Source: Willaertia magna
Taxonomy: Eukaryota > Heterolobosea > Eutetramitea > Acrasida > Naegleriidae
Direction of reading: 5' to 3'
NCBI GenBank assembly: GCA_902984215.1
Contig: CADWAF010003808.1
Span: 1 to 51,374 of the forward strand
Length of the DNA: 51,374 nucleotides
Shown: piece after piece, positions 9,082-18,585 of the stretch
Layout: the number at the start of each line of letters is the position of its first letter
How positions within the stretch are numbered: the first letter of the stretch is position 1
The notes under the pieces: generated by a model
The model's input: the letters and a program-made list of their open reading frames with translations, nothing else
Told to the model about the DNA's origin: nothing
Database searches by the model: none
Position numbers and translations under genes: made by a program

Positions 9082-9621
9082 TTGAAACGCAAATTATTGA
9101 TTGGTGAAAATTATATCTTGTGTTTTTGTATACTTTAATTACAAAATTTGTAAAATATAATATAAATAATAAATTATTATTGTGTTGAGATATTGTATGA
9201 AACGAGAACGTGCAGTTTACTTCCCCTTTGTATGTGGAATCTGGCTCAGATATAATATGGCATTTGATAGGGATGTGTATTTATACTGGAACTTACGGTT
9301 ATTCCATATAAATTCATTAATTATTGTTTTAAGAATTCCAAGCATAGTGGCTGTCAGATTACATTAAGAAAAAAACCAGATCGGTGAAAAGAACCTCCTT
9401 TACCACCATGTTTGAAGTCCTTGTTTACATCTGGAGTCGATTCGTTTGCGATTGGGTTTATATAAGAAAGCAAGGATTACATTAATTATAACATTAAAAA
9501 AAAATTGTCTTGTTAAAAGGCACTAATACTACTTCTCCACGCAATTTCTTGTTTTCCTTTTTAATTGTATAATTTCAGCTCTGATAAATATTAGTTTTTG
9601 GTAAAATAGTCTAACAACAGC
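9082..9621. other. Intergenic, no gene seen
   Basis: 540 nt between the E2 gene and the Asn-rich gene. A 61-codon open frame at 9182-9367 has no support. A more GC-rich patch around 9370-9470 looks like neither an RNA gene nor a known repeat. The last 150 nt probably hold the promoter of the next gene. Confidence 0.5.
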
Positions 9622-10980
9622 ATGCCAACCAGTACAGGAGAGCACGATAGCTCTATAAACAACTCTAATAATTATGAAGATGAAGGTAAAAATCCTTCAA
9701 GAAGAAAGTCAACTACAAATCTAACGTCCAATACTTCCTCTTCTAACTCCAACAATCAGTTACTGTTCTTCAATGAAACACAAGAATCTGTAGCTAAGAA
9801 ACAACAAACAGAATTCATAGTGTTCGACAACTCTCCAAATTCAAACCCTAATAATGCTGCTTCATCCAGCAGTATGAATGAAGGTACTACAACAAACAAT
9901 AACAGTCCTCAAAAGTATGCCAAGATGAGAGTAAGAAAAACTATCAATTTTCCTAAATTTAAAGTAAATTATTTTGTAATGAAAGCAAAACCAGCCAAAT
10001 TATCTAACAAAAACAGCTCCTGTAACACCAATACTACCAGTAATGCCACAAGTAGTAGCAATGACAATAATAAACTGTTGGAAGCCAATAACTACCCTCC
10101 GAAGGCTAACGAAGAATCCATATTACTCAACAATAACAAGAACGGTGAAAGTTGTAATGTCATAAATTCCAATAAGAGAAGAAAAAGTGCGCTTTCTCAG
10201 GGTCCTGTGGAATTTGAAGTTGTTAGATGTTTGGTTGACAATCCTGCTGAAGTAGAAGGAGATAATACACAAAATGTAGCCTCTTCGTCAACTAATACCA
10301 AGGAGAGGAAACAAAAACAACGAAGGAATAGTGTTATAAGCTCTGGCAGTTCTCTTGAAAGCAACAACAGAGAGGAGGAATCCTATGGTAATGCAAATAC
10401 GACGAGGAACACAAACAATAGTTATCCACAACCAAGGAAGTGGAGCTTCTCAAATGTATCTGCTCCTTCCAACAATAGTAACAATTACGAAAAACATGAA
10501 AATACAACCTCAAATACGAGCAGTTTCCAACAATATAAGGGCCCTAACAATACCAGCAACTCCAACAAAAGAAGTAACAACTATAACAATTTCAACGAGA
10601 CAAATAATGTAGGAAATAACAACCCTAATTACTATTCTAGACCTCAATTTGCAGTTCCACAAATCCCCTCTAGCCTCGTACAAGAACATAATAATAATAT
10701 AAGAACATTGCACAATACAAATCAAAGCCTGAGTTATCCAACATTTATACCACAGCAACACAACTATCCACAAATAGTTCCAGAACGAACGGTAACTCAC
10801 TTAATAGCGAATAACAACAATTATTTTACGCCGAGTCAAGAAATAAATAGAGATAATAGTGACATTAAACTACCAAAAACAAGTTGGAATGGAATTCTTC
10901 CACTTAAACTGGAAGATATAGACCAAATTATTTTAGAGTGGGAAAACCAATCTAAAAACAATAATCAAATTAAACACTAG
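9622..10980 (+). CDS. Asn/Ser-rich low-complexity protein
   Basis: 452 residues, dominated by Asn, Ser and Thr with dispersed Lys/Arg clusters (RRKS, NKRRKS, KERKQKQRRNS). A slightly less repetitive block is MRVRKTINFPKFKVNYFVMK near 94-113. The C-terminus (SWNGILPLKLEDIDQIILEW) has a short amphipathic helix that could be a binding motif. No folded domain is recognisable. The recurrent R-R-K/N-S sites could be targets of basophilic kinases, which is inference. The single open frame is supported by clean composition and by a long stretch without stops. It ends 218 nt before NOC1. Confidence 0.75.
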   Translation: MPTSTGEHDSSINNSNNYEDEGKNPSRRKSTTNLTSNTSSSNSNNQLLFFNETQESVAKKQQTEFIVFDNSPNSNPNNAASSSSMNEGTTTNNNSPQKYAKMRVRKTINFPKFKVNYFVMKAKPAKLSNKNSSCNTNTTSNATSSSNDNNKLLEANNYPPKANEESILLNNNKNGESCNVINSNKRRKSALSQGPVEFEVVRCLVDNPAEVEGDNTQNVASSSTNTKERKQKQRRNSVISSGSSLESNNREEESYGNANTTRNTNNSYPQPRKWSFSNVSAPSNNSNNYEKHENTTSNTSSFQQYKGPNNTSNSNKRSNNYNNFNETNNVGNNNPNYYSRPQFAVPQIPSSLVQEHNNNIRTLHNTNQSLSYPTFIPQQHNYPQIVPERTVTHLIANNNNYFTPSQEINRDNSDIKLPKTSWNGILPLKLEDIDQIILEWENQSKNNNQIKH

Positions 10981-11113
10981 TCATCTATCTCCTTAATACA
11001 TTCAAATCAATCTGTAAATCTTTAGGCTTTTGAAAAACAAGCAGCAACAATTTGTACAAATAAAATAATAGAAGCCTGCATTCACGTAGACTCTTTTTTT
11101 TTGTAGTTTGTTT

Positions 11114-11134
11114 CGCGTAATGATTTTTGGCGCC
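11114..11134. promoter_or_regulatory. E2F/DP-like sites upstream of NOC1
   Basis: Two GC-containing words, TTTCGCG at about 11111 and TTTTTGGCGCC at 11124-11134, lie 65-90 nt before the NOC1 start codon. TTTGGCGC is a textbook E2F core. Growth-linked control of a ribosome-assembly gene would make sense, but only the motif is seen. Confidence 0.35.
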
Positions 11135-11198
11135 TTCAACAAATAAAATTTCATTCCCCAAAAAATTTGAAGAAAATTGAATTTTTACACTCAAAAAA

Positions 11199-14100
11199 AT
11201 GAAACAACATAAAACACAACTAGATAAAAAATCAAAGGGATTTAACACGAAACAACACGGTTCCACTACTACAACAACGAAAGGACATGAATCTGGGAAA
11301 GTATTTAATAAATTTAAAAAGGACGCATATAATAATAATAAGAAATATAATAACAACAAACCTAAATCAATAAATAACAATGACCAAAACAAAAGAGAAA
11401 AAGAAGACGAAGAGGAAAAGATGGAAATTGTTGACACCAACAAAACAACAGAAACAAAAACAACAAACAATACCGAAACAAATGAATTAATCAATAAAAT
11501 TGTTAATAAAAAAGAAAATGACGAAGAAGAAGATTTAGATATTTTTGATATGATGGAACAAGGAAAATCTTTACAAAAAGAAGTACAAGAAGAAGAACAA
11601 AACGATGAAGATAATAAAGCTTCAACAACATTAATCATCCCACAATGGTATAAAGATATTGAATTTGAACAAGTAAAATTAGTTGAATTAATTGAACAAT
11701 CTCAAATTGAATTTAAAGAAATAAAATTAACTACAATCCAAACCCAAGAACTTTACAGTTTTGCAAAACGTGAATATCAAAGAGCTTTAGAAAGACATTC
11801 AGAATCACCAACACACGGAGAAGAATTTGAAAAGGAATTTATTAAAAAAGGTACTTTAGTAGATAAAATTGCAGCATTATCAACATTAATTCAACAAGAT
11901 CCAATTTTTAGATTAAATTACATTGAAGAATTAATGAAATTAGTTAATACTGTAAATAACCATAGAGTTTCAGAAGTAGGCTTAATTACATGTAGAGATG
12001 TTTTTAAAAATTTATTACTTTACTTTAGAGAATTATATACTTTTAAAAAGAGAAATGATGAACTTTTAGTAAGTGCAAATGACGGGAAGTTAAGGTTTGA
12101 AAGATTATATCAAGTACTTCAACATTTTGAAAAGATTGGAAATAAAAATAAACGAAAAGAGAATTTGGAGGCTTTGGGTAAGGTTTTGAGTTTATGGTAT
12201 TTTGAGGAGTTGTTGAAGAATAAATTTACAGAGTTTATTGAACAGGTATTGATTGAGAATTTAAAGGAAAAAGTGAATCAAGCCTTAGATTCTATTAGAA
12301 TTAGGGTTATGAGATTAATTAGAGATTTGATTAAGATTAGTCCAGAACAAAGAGGTACATTAATTGCGATATTAATTTCTAAATGGAATGATAGTAAAAC
12401 TTCAATTAATGCAAGAGCATTATATTATTTACATAGTTTAGTTAATGATAGAGTTGAATTAAATCCACATTATGTTCCAACTTTAAATAGATTATATTTA
12501 TGTCAAGAAATTTGTAATTTTATTAAGAATACTAAGATAGTGGCAACTAAGAGATATTATGGTACTGCATTATTATCAATCTTTAATTATAAACGTGAAA
12601 CTGATAGTGCAGTAACTACATTAGTGTTGGAAGAAGGTATTTCTATTTTAAAGAATGAAATTTCAAAACTTTTTGAAAGAGTAACAAAAAAGAAGATAAA
12701 ACAACAAAAACAATCAAAAGAACAAAAATCAAAAGGTGCAGCACAATTTAAATTAGAAAATTACATTACATTTATTAGCAGTTTATTAAATGCATTATTT
12801 AAGGCTTTAAGAGCATGTTCTTTACCACCATTGAATGCCATTGATGAAACATTTATTGATTTATTATTTAAAATCTCAAAGAATACACCATTAGCTTGTG
12901 CAGTACATGCATGTCAATTAATTTATCCGATTGGTATGTTAAAGAATGATGAAAAGATATTATCTCGTTTCTATTCCGTTTTATATGATAAGATCTTAGA
13001 TGAAGAACACGCTGGATCTAAAGTACAATCTTTATTATTATTAGTTTTTGAAACTGTTAAAGAAGATTCTAATATTGAAAGAGTTGCTGGTTTCTGTAAG
13101 AGATTATTACAAAGTTGTATTACTTGTTCTAATCCTGGTTATTTTGTTGCTGTTCTAATGATAATTGATAGAATTTTATACAGAAAGCCTGCTGTTAGGT
13201 TGGCAATGGTTGACCAAAAACGTTATTTAGTTGATATACCATCTCAAAGTGGTAAAGCTAATAAGGATAGTAAGGAAGGTAGTTCTAATAACAGTATGGA
13301 GGATGATGATGAAGAAGAAAGATTTGAAGATGTAGATGAGGATGAATCTTCTACAAAGAATAAGAAGAAGGAAGAAGAAAAGAAACTGTCAGATTCTGTT
13401 AAAATTGTTGGAAATCAAATTATTGTAGAAGGTCTAAAGAAGAAGAAACCCCAAGTTGACTCTGAAAAGAAAGAAGAAGATAATAATGAAAAAGAAGATA
13501 AAAAGGTTAATCCATCAGGTACTAATCCTTATACTTTCCACAGTAAATATGATCCAACAAATCCTAAGCCTAATAACTCTGGAGCAATTTTAACTAATTT
13601 ATGGGAATTTAATTTATTCCAACAACATTTCCATCCTACAGTCAAAGAGATTGCTGAAAATATATTAAAGAGAAGAAGTGGAGGTAATAGTTATAAAGGT
13701 AATCCAATTGTTGAATTATCAGCAACATCTTTTATTGAAAGAATGATGATGCTTGACGCTAAATCTCATAAGAAACATAAGGCATTACAAGCAAAAGGTA
13801 TTTTCTCTTATGATAAAGGTTCTGCTATTGTAGAGAATTTATTAAAGGGAGAATCAATGCAAAACTTTATAGATTTACCAAAATCCGAAGTTAAAAGTGA
13901 AGAACGATTTTTACATACTTTCTTAGTTGAAAAGGCTTCAAGAAAGGAGAAGGAAGAACAATTAAAGAAACAACAAGAAGAAATGAAGAAGATGGATCAA
14001 GCAGTTAAGAAGATGGATAAAGAAATTGAGGATATGATGATTGAAGATTTTGATGAGGAAGAAGATATAATAGAGCCTGAATTAGATGAGGATGTTACTC

Positions 14101-14453
14101 AAATGTTGCTTAATCAATTAGTACAAGAAGATGAAGATAAAGAGGATGAAGAAGGAAAGAATAAAAAGGATAAATTTGCATTTGATGTTACTCGTATGGA
14201 AGGACAAGTTTCTCAAGATGAAGTTGCTGAACTATTAGAAGAAGATGAAGAAGAACTACTAAAGAGAGCATCCCGAGATAATGACGATGAAGAAGAACAA
14301 GAAGAAGAAGGCAGTAGTAATAGTAAGGGTGGTAAAGGTTCCGCAATGAAACGAAAACTTCAAAAACTAGCTTCGGGAAAGAAGAACAATAACAGCAAAC
14401 AACAAGGAAACAAACATCAACCACAACAAAAGAAGAAAAAATATGTCAAGTAA
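11199..14453 (+). CDS. Ribosome biogenesis factor NOC1/MAK21 (CEBPZ family)
   Basis: 1084 residues, intronless. The N-terminal 150 residues are Lys/Asn/Glu-rich. A long helical-repeat region follows (RVMRLIRDLIKISPEQRG; ALYYLHSLVNDRVELNPHYV), then the CBF/Mak21 domain with LACAVHACQLIYPIGML near 565, GYFVAVLMIIDRILYRKP near 647 and, after an acidic linker, LWEFNLFQQHFHPTVKEIAE near 800. These are hallmarks of NOC1 (yeast Mak21, human CEBPZ), which with NOC2 assembles early pre-60S particles in the nucleolus. The C-terminus is acidic and then basic (KKKKYVK), as in orthologues. Size matches the family (about 1000 residues). Its last 11 nt overlap the next gene. Confidence 0.93.
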   Translation: MKQHKTQLDKKSKGFNTKQHGSTTTTTKGHESGKVFNKFKKDAYNNNKKYNNNKPKSINNNDQNKREKEDEEEKMEIVDTNKTTETKTTNNTETNELINKIVNKKENDEEEDLDIFDMMEQGKSLQKEVQEEEQNDEDNKASTTLIIPQWYKDIEFEQVKLVELIEQSQIEFKEIKLTTIQTQELYSFAKREYQRALERHSESPTHGEEFEKEFIKKGTLVDKIAALSTLIQQDPIFRLNYIEELMKLVNTVNNHRVSEVGLITCRDVFKNLLLYFRELYTFKKRNDELLVSANDGKLRFERLYQVLQHFEKIGNKNKRKENLEALGKVLSLWYFEELLKNKFTEFIEQVLIENLKEKVNQALDSIRIRVMRLIRDLIKISPEQRGTLIAILISKWNDSKTSINARALYYLHSLVNDRVELNPHYVPTLNRLYLCQEICNFIKNTKIVATKRYYGTALLSIFNYKRETDSAVTTLVLEEGISILKNEISKLFERVTKKKIKQQKQSKEQKSKGAAQFKLENYITFISSLLNALFKALRACSLPPLNAIDETFIDLLFKISKNTPLACAVHACQLIYPIGMLKNDEKILSRFYSVLYDKILDEEHAGSKVQSLLLLVFETVKEDSNIERVAGFCKRLLQSCITCSNPGYFVAVLMIIDRILYRKPAVRLAMVDQKRYLVDIPSQSGKANKDSKEGSSNNSMEDDDEEERFEDVDEDESSTKNKKKEEEKKLSDSVKIVGNQIIVEGLKKKKPQVDSEKKEEDNNEKEDKKVNPSGTNPYTFHSKYDPTNPKPNNSGAILTNLWEFNLFQQHFHPTVKEIAENILKRRSGGNSYKGNPIVELSATSFIERMMMLDAKSHKKHKALQAKGIFSYDKGSAIVENLLKGESMQNFIDLPKSEVKSEERFLHTFLVEKASRKEKEEQLKKQQEEMKKMDQAVKKMDKEIEDMMIEDFDEEEDIIEPELDEDVTQMLLNQLVQEDEDKEDEEGKNKKDKFAFDVTRMEGQVSQDEVAELLEEDEEELLKRASRDNDDEEEQEEEGSSNSKGGKGSAMKRKLQKLASGKKNNNSKQQGNKHQPQQKKKKYVK

Positions 14454-14883
14454 TAATAACAATACAGATAATAATAAAACAAGTTCTTTAATAACGAATA
14501 ATAATACTTCACAAACACTTACTGACAAGAACATCTCTAATATCGGAAATACTGAAACCACAAATATTGTGAAAAAGAAGAACAAGAAACCATTAGAATA
14601 TAAAGGAACAAGATTTGAATATATTCAAGATTGTTATACTTATTATAAAACTGTTTTTGAAAAACATGTAGTGGATAAAGTAATTTATGTTTCTAAAACT
14701 TATCCTACAGTTGTACTTTCTTATGGAATATTATTTGGTGTACTTGGTGGTCTTTACTTTAGAACAACGTATCGTTTGAATAAGTTTTATAAATTAGTTA
14801 AATCTAAAGAAGAAGATATTAGAAAGAAAAGAGTTTTTGAGTTGGTAAAGGAGGCTAATCAAATAAAGAGAATTGGAAAATAA
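14443..14883 (+). CDS. Single-pass membrane protein overlapping the NOC1 end
   Basis: 146 residues. A polar Asn/Thr N-terminus (1-48) is followed by a charged helix, one transmembrane segment at about 89-106 (TVVLSYGILFGVLGGLYF) and a basic C-terminal helix (RLNKFYKLVKSKEEDIRKKR). The start ATG lies inside the last codons of NOC1 in another frame (11-nt overlap), and there is no other in-frame Met, so the overlap is needed if translation starts at AUG. A small mitochondrial or ER protein is plausible from its layout, but the family is not recognised. Downstream lie only pseudogene fragments. Confidence 0.7.
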   Translation: MSSNNNNTDNNKTSSLITNNNTSQTLTDKNISNIGNTETTNIVKKKNKKPLEYKGTRFEYIQDCYTYYKTVFEKHVVDKVIYVSKTYPTVVLSYGILFGVLGGLYFRTTYRLNKFYKLVKSKEEDIRKKRVFELVKEANQIKRIGK

Positions 14884-14942
14884 TTTTTATTTATTATATT
14901 ATTTAATAATAATTTTTTTATTTCATTTATTTTAGGATTTAT

Positions 14943-15083
14943 TTTTTAAAATTTTTATTAAGGGAATATTTTTTTAGGGATGACAGAGTATTATTATTGT
15001 TGTCTACTTTAATATTACTTGAATTATTATTAATTTTCTTTCTTTTGTAATTGAAAATATTTCACTCTAATTTTTTTACAATA
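14943..15083 (-). pseudogene. Copy of the TPR gene 3' end
   Basis: Matches 16445-16630, the last ~60 codons of the TPR-like gene, on the same strand: TTTAAAATTTTTATTAAGGG, ATGACAGAG, TATTATTATTGTTGT, TTAATTTTCTTTCTTTTGTA, ATTGAAAATATTTC and ACTCTAATTTTTTTACA. Deletions and substitutions disrupt the frame. At its right end it abuts, with no spacer, a fragment of the PSMD9-like gene in opposite orientation. Confidence 0.75.
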
Positions 15084-15087
15084 AAAG

Positions 15088-15205
15088 TTCTAATGTAAAT
15101 TAAAAGTTATTGTTTTAAGAAAAAATTAACGTTTGTTTTTGCTTGTTGGTATAGACAAGGCTTACAGGGGGTATTTAAACATTTTAGTCAATTTGGTTTT
15201 AACTG
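15088..15205 (+). pseudogene. Decayed copy of the PSMD9-like gene 3' end
   Basis: Aligns with 33877-34042 of the PSMD9-like gene, including the stop region and the start of the 3' flank: TCTAATGTAAAT, AAAAGTTATTGTTTTAAGAA, TTGGTATAGACAAGGCTTAC (source TTGGAGTGGACAAGGTTTAC) and ATTTTAGTCAATTTGGTTTT. Internal deletion and substitutions make it non-functional. Confidence 0.75.
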
Positions 15206-15480
15206 CAAATAACCACTTAACACCAAGCTTCACTATTAAATTGAAAATATAGATTTAGACAATAACGAATGAATTTGTAGTTTGTTTTTTTAAAAATTGT
15301 AAATGTTGTGTTTGATAAATTTTTTAAAACCCATAATTAATAATTTTTATTTCGCTACCATTTTTTAAAAACACAACTAAATTTTAACCTTTAGTTATTA
15401 CATTTATTAATACAAATTTTTTTCATTGTTTAACTGAGCTTAAATTATAGCAATGCTGTGTCTTTAGTTTTTTGGAACAT

Positions 15481-15657
15481 TTAATAAGCAGGGAAGCAAT
15501 TTACATTTACAAGAATTGTTGTCACTTCTTCATCTTTGATAGAAAACACATAATTTTCACAATGTTTATGTGACCTAAGTGAATAAAAGTAATGGATATT
15601 AACCTTAAACTCGTTTTTGCACAACAGTCCAAAGAAATTGTCAATTACATTTTCCTG
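15481..15657 (-). pseudogene. Coding-like relic of unknown origin
   Basis: A 58-codon minus-strand stretch between two TAA codons has protein-like content (ENVIDNFFGLLCKNEF, VNIHYFYSLRSHKHCENYVF, KDEEVTTILVNVNCF) and lacks an ATG at its start. The frame continues upstream past TAA codons. Base composition is richer in GC than the flanking DNA. It looks like a fragment of a dead gene; the family is not recognised. Confidence 0.35.
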
Positions 15658-15912
15658 TTATTTTTGGTATTAAAATAGCTGTGACAGTTTAATAAAAATT
15701 AGTTTTTTAGTTAACAATTTATTTTTTAGTTTTATATTTTTTGTAATTGTTGACACTATTTGTATATCTTTATAAAATTTATAAGCAAGTCGGTATCAAT
15801 TAAGTGATAACAATTTTTTATGCATTTTGCAGTTACAATTTTACAACACTGAGAAGTAAAAACCCGCGAATTAATAAAAAGTAACATTGTTATGATTCAG
15901 TAGTAAATAAAA

Positions 15913-16031
15913 AATCTACAGCACTACAGGTTCCCGAGAAGTCTCCCATCTCAGTACTAATGTAGCCCTACTGTGCTTAACTTCTCAAATCGGACGGGAT
16001 GGGGTGCTTGAACAGTGGTATGGCCGTAGAT
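15913..16031 (-). rRNA. 5S ribosomal RNA
   Basis: The minus strand reads a full-length (~119 nt) eukaryotic 5S rRNA: 5' ATCTACGGCCATACCAC, the internal control region with GAAGTTAAGCACAGTAGGGC and TTAGTACTGAGATGGGAGAC, and a 3' end TGCTGTAGAT that pairs with the 5' end in helix I. A T-run follows directly for Pol III termination. It differs at three positions from the copy at 19034-19152, all in the helix II/loop part (GTTCAAGCACCCC versus GTGAAAGCACCTC). Confidence 0.95.
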
Positions 16032-16159
16032 ACTTATTTTATTTTTCTTAACTTATCTTCTCTTGATACAAATCCTCTGAAAATGTTTGCCGTTTGTTAT
16101 AGCATTAGAATTAGCTATCAAGTGATGTTGTTGGTTGCATAAATAATTATTAACGTTTT

Positions 16160-16203
16160 GTTGTAAAAAAATTATATTTTCAATTACAAAAGAAAGAAAA
16201 TAA
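16160..16203 (+). pseudogene. Inverted short copy of the TPR gene 3' end
   Basis: GTTGTAAAAAAATTATATTT, TCAATTACAAAAGAAAGAAA and ATAAT are the reverse complement of part of 16580-16630 in the TPR gene, with an internal deletion. It lies between the 5S gene and the intact TPR gene and points opposite to it. Confidence 0.6.
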
Positions 16204-16439
16204 TCCTTTCAATTGATTTTTAAAGATTTGCTTATTTAGGTCTGTGGGGTTGTTTTTATTTTATACTGGCACGGCTGTGTGTTAAAATCAGAGAAGATTG
16301 CGACCAGAAAAGCACTCAAACACAAAGAACAGTACAATTAAAAGTACGATACCTATATTTGTAAATAAAAAACATGCCATATAACGTTGGGGCACAAGTA
16401 AATAATATTTAGTTCTAAAATTATTCAAATTTTGGATTG

Positions 16440-18488
16440 TTATGTTTTAAAATTTTTATTAAGGGAATATTTCTTTGGAGATGACAGAGCATTATTATTG
16501 TTATTATCTTTAATATTTTCATTATTATTTGAATTTTCAATATTACTATTTGAATTTTGTTGTTGTTGCAACATTAATTTTCTTTCTTTTGTAATTGAAA
16601 ATATTTCTGTCACTCTAATTTTTTTACAAAAAAACTTTAAATTATTTATACTACCACAACTACTATTACTACTACCAGTAATGTTAACTTCATTATTAAA
16701 ATATTGATAACAATACAATTCCAATTCTGATGCAATTTCATATAAAATGATTGATTTTTGTCTTGTCAAATTACTTTTATGAAAAGAATAATATCGTGCA
16801 CATAATAATAATAAATAAGCAATCTCAATGGGATGATTAATAGATAAAAATGTATTTTCGTTCTCTTTCTTATTGTTATTATTAATATTATTATCTTTAT
16901 CTTCTCGTTGTTGGATGATAATCTTAGTTCTTCCTTCATCCTTAATTGTTTTTGTTGTTGTTTCATTACTATTATTATTGTTATTGGTATCGTTGTTGTT
17001 GCTGTTCTTATTATTGTTCTTTTTGCTTGTTGTTGTTGTTATAATTAAATTAAATTTTCTTTTTAATAATGAATAACAAAATTCTTCACAAAATCTAACT
17101 TGTTTTATTAATTCATCTTCTCGTCCATTCCTTTCTAAAACAAATAAATAATAATTATAATATTTAAATATTGAATAAAATCTACTTTGTAAATTACTCG
17201 TTGATAATACCATCTTCCTTTCTTCTTCTTCCTTCTCATTCCCCATCTTTTCAGCCTTCTTTTTAGCTCTTGATTGCCTCAACATTAAACTTCTATTCAA
17301 ATAAAACTCTACAGATCTTCTCATATAAAATTCAACCTTTTCCTTATTATTACTATCGTTATGATGATGAATACAATAAAGTAATTGAGCATAATTATAA
17401 TAAACTTCTGCATTATAAGGAAAGTATTCTCTACAACAACTTTCAAATAACTGTTCAGCATATTCATATTCAAGTAATTCATAAAGTAACCATCCATATA
17501 ACATTAATGGTTGCATTCGAACCGGAATTGATTCTTCTTCATCCTCTTCATTCTCTTCATCTTCTTCATCATCTTTATGATTCTTTAACATTAATTGAAT
17601 AGACTTTTCACAAAAAGAAATACTTTTATTAAAATCTTTTAATAAAAAGTAAATTAAACTATTTAAATAGAAATAAATATAATCTCTTTTCAATCCTTTC
17701 TTATCATCATCTTCTTTCTTATCTTCTTTTTCTTGTTCCAATTCTTTTCCAAATTCTTGTTCCAATTCCTCAATAACAATTAAGGCTTTCTCTAATTGAC
17801 CTTGTATTAAATAACAAACAATCATTACTTCAATAATATAAATTCTTTCCATATTTATGTAAGATACCTTATTATTAAGGCTATTGTTTTCACCATTATT
17901 TATGTAATTATTTACGTAATTATTTGTGTTATTAGAAAGATTGTTATTTAAAATTTCATTTAAAATTATTAAGGCTTTATTAATTTCCAAATCTTTTAAT
18001 AATTGAATTGTTATTTTCTTTTTCTTTTCATATTGTTCTTTATTATTCTTTTCTATATATTCATCTTCTTCTTGTTCTTTCTTTTCTTCTTCTACAAATT
18101 GTTGTTTTTGTTTAATAATTGGAATGTGTAATTGACAAAAACTTTGTGACATTTCATTTGAAATTTTCCATAAAGAATTATTTTCAAAATTATTTGAAGT
18201 AATAAAATCTAAAGGAAGAGGAAGAAATAATCCATAAGTATCAAACCAATTATTGTTATTATTATAATTATTATTAGATTGTTGGTTTTGTTTATTATTA
18301 TTGAACTTATCGGAAGTTAATAATGATACCGGTGATGAAGGAGATGAAGATGATAATAATTCTTGTAAATTATGATTTAAAAGTGTTGTAAATTGTTTCT
18401 TTTCTTGTTCATTAATTTTTAGAAATGTTTGTTGTTTAGAGTTATCAATATTTTTATTTATTAATGCAATAGTTCTTCGTTCAAACAT
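16440..18488 (-). CDS. TPR-like protein with Asn/Glu-rich linkers
   Basis: 682 residues, one open frame. Helical pairs resembling tetratricopeptide repeats occur around 165-180 (LKDLEINKALIILNEIL), 215-240 (VCYLIQGQLEKALIVIEEL), 270-295 (LNSLIYFLLKDFNKSISFCE) and 325-375 (LYGWLLYELLEYEYAEQLFE; AEVYYNYAQLLYCIHH). Between and after them lie poly-Asn and Glu/Lys tracts. The architecture suggests a scaffold; I cannot assign an orthologue (an APC-type TPR subunit is one possibility). The start codon is 98 nt from a divergent tRNA-Ala. Pieces of both its ends have been copied elsewhere (1205-1411, 14943-15083, 16160-16203). Confidence 0.8.
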   Translation of the reverse strand: MFERRTIALINKNIDNSKQQTFLKINEQEKKQFTTLLNHNLQELLSSSSPSSPVSLLTSDKFNNNKQNQQSNNNYNNNNNWFDTYGLFLPLPLDFITSNNFENNSLWKISNEMSQSFCQLHIPIIKQKQQFVEEEKKEQEEDEYIEKNNKEQYEKKKKITIQLLKDLEINKALIILNEILNNNLSNNTNNYVNNYINNGENNSLNNKVSYINMERIYIIEVMIVCYLIQGQLEKALIVIEELEQEFGKELEQEKEDKKEDDDKKGLKRDYIYFYLNSLIYFLLKDFNKSISFCEKSIQLMLKNHKDDEEDEENEEDEEESIPVRMQPLMLYGWLLYELLEYEYAEQLFESCCREYFPYNAEVYYNYAQLLYCIHHHNDSNNKEKVEFYMRRSVEFYLNRSLMLRQSRAKKKAEKMGNEKEEEERKMVLSTSNLQSRFYSIFKYYNYYLFVLERNGREDELIKQVRFCEEFCYSLLKRKFNLIITTTTSKKNNNKNSNNNDTNNNNNSNETTTKTIKDEGRTKIIIQQREDKDNNINNNNKKENENTFLSINHPIEIAYLLLLCARYYSFHKSNLTRQKSIILYEIASELELYCYQYFNNEVNITGSSNSSCGSINNLKFFCKKIRVTEIFSITKERKLMLQQQQNSNSNIENSNNNENIKDNNNNNALSSPKKYSLNKNFKT

Positions 18489-18585
18489 TTTTTTCTAAAT
18501 ATTTTTGGTAATGTTCCATACCCAGAAAATACAAACACCGCACTTAAAAGATATTTCCATTAGTTCTGAACTGTTTATTCAGGAA

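Noticed and set aside
9182..9367. 61-codon plus-strand frame after the E2 gene
   Set aside because: Short, no family features and no proper spacing or leader; likely 3' flank of the E2 gene.
10985..11638. 217-codon minus-strand frame opposite the NOC1 N-terminus
   Set aside because: Ser/Phe/Leu-only composition is the mirror of the Lys/Asn/Glu/Thr-rich NOC1 coding strand; NOC1 has clear family evidence.
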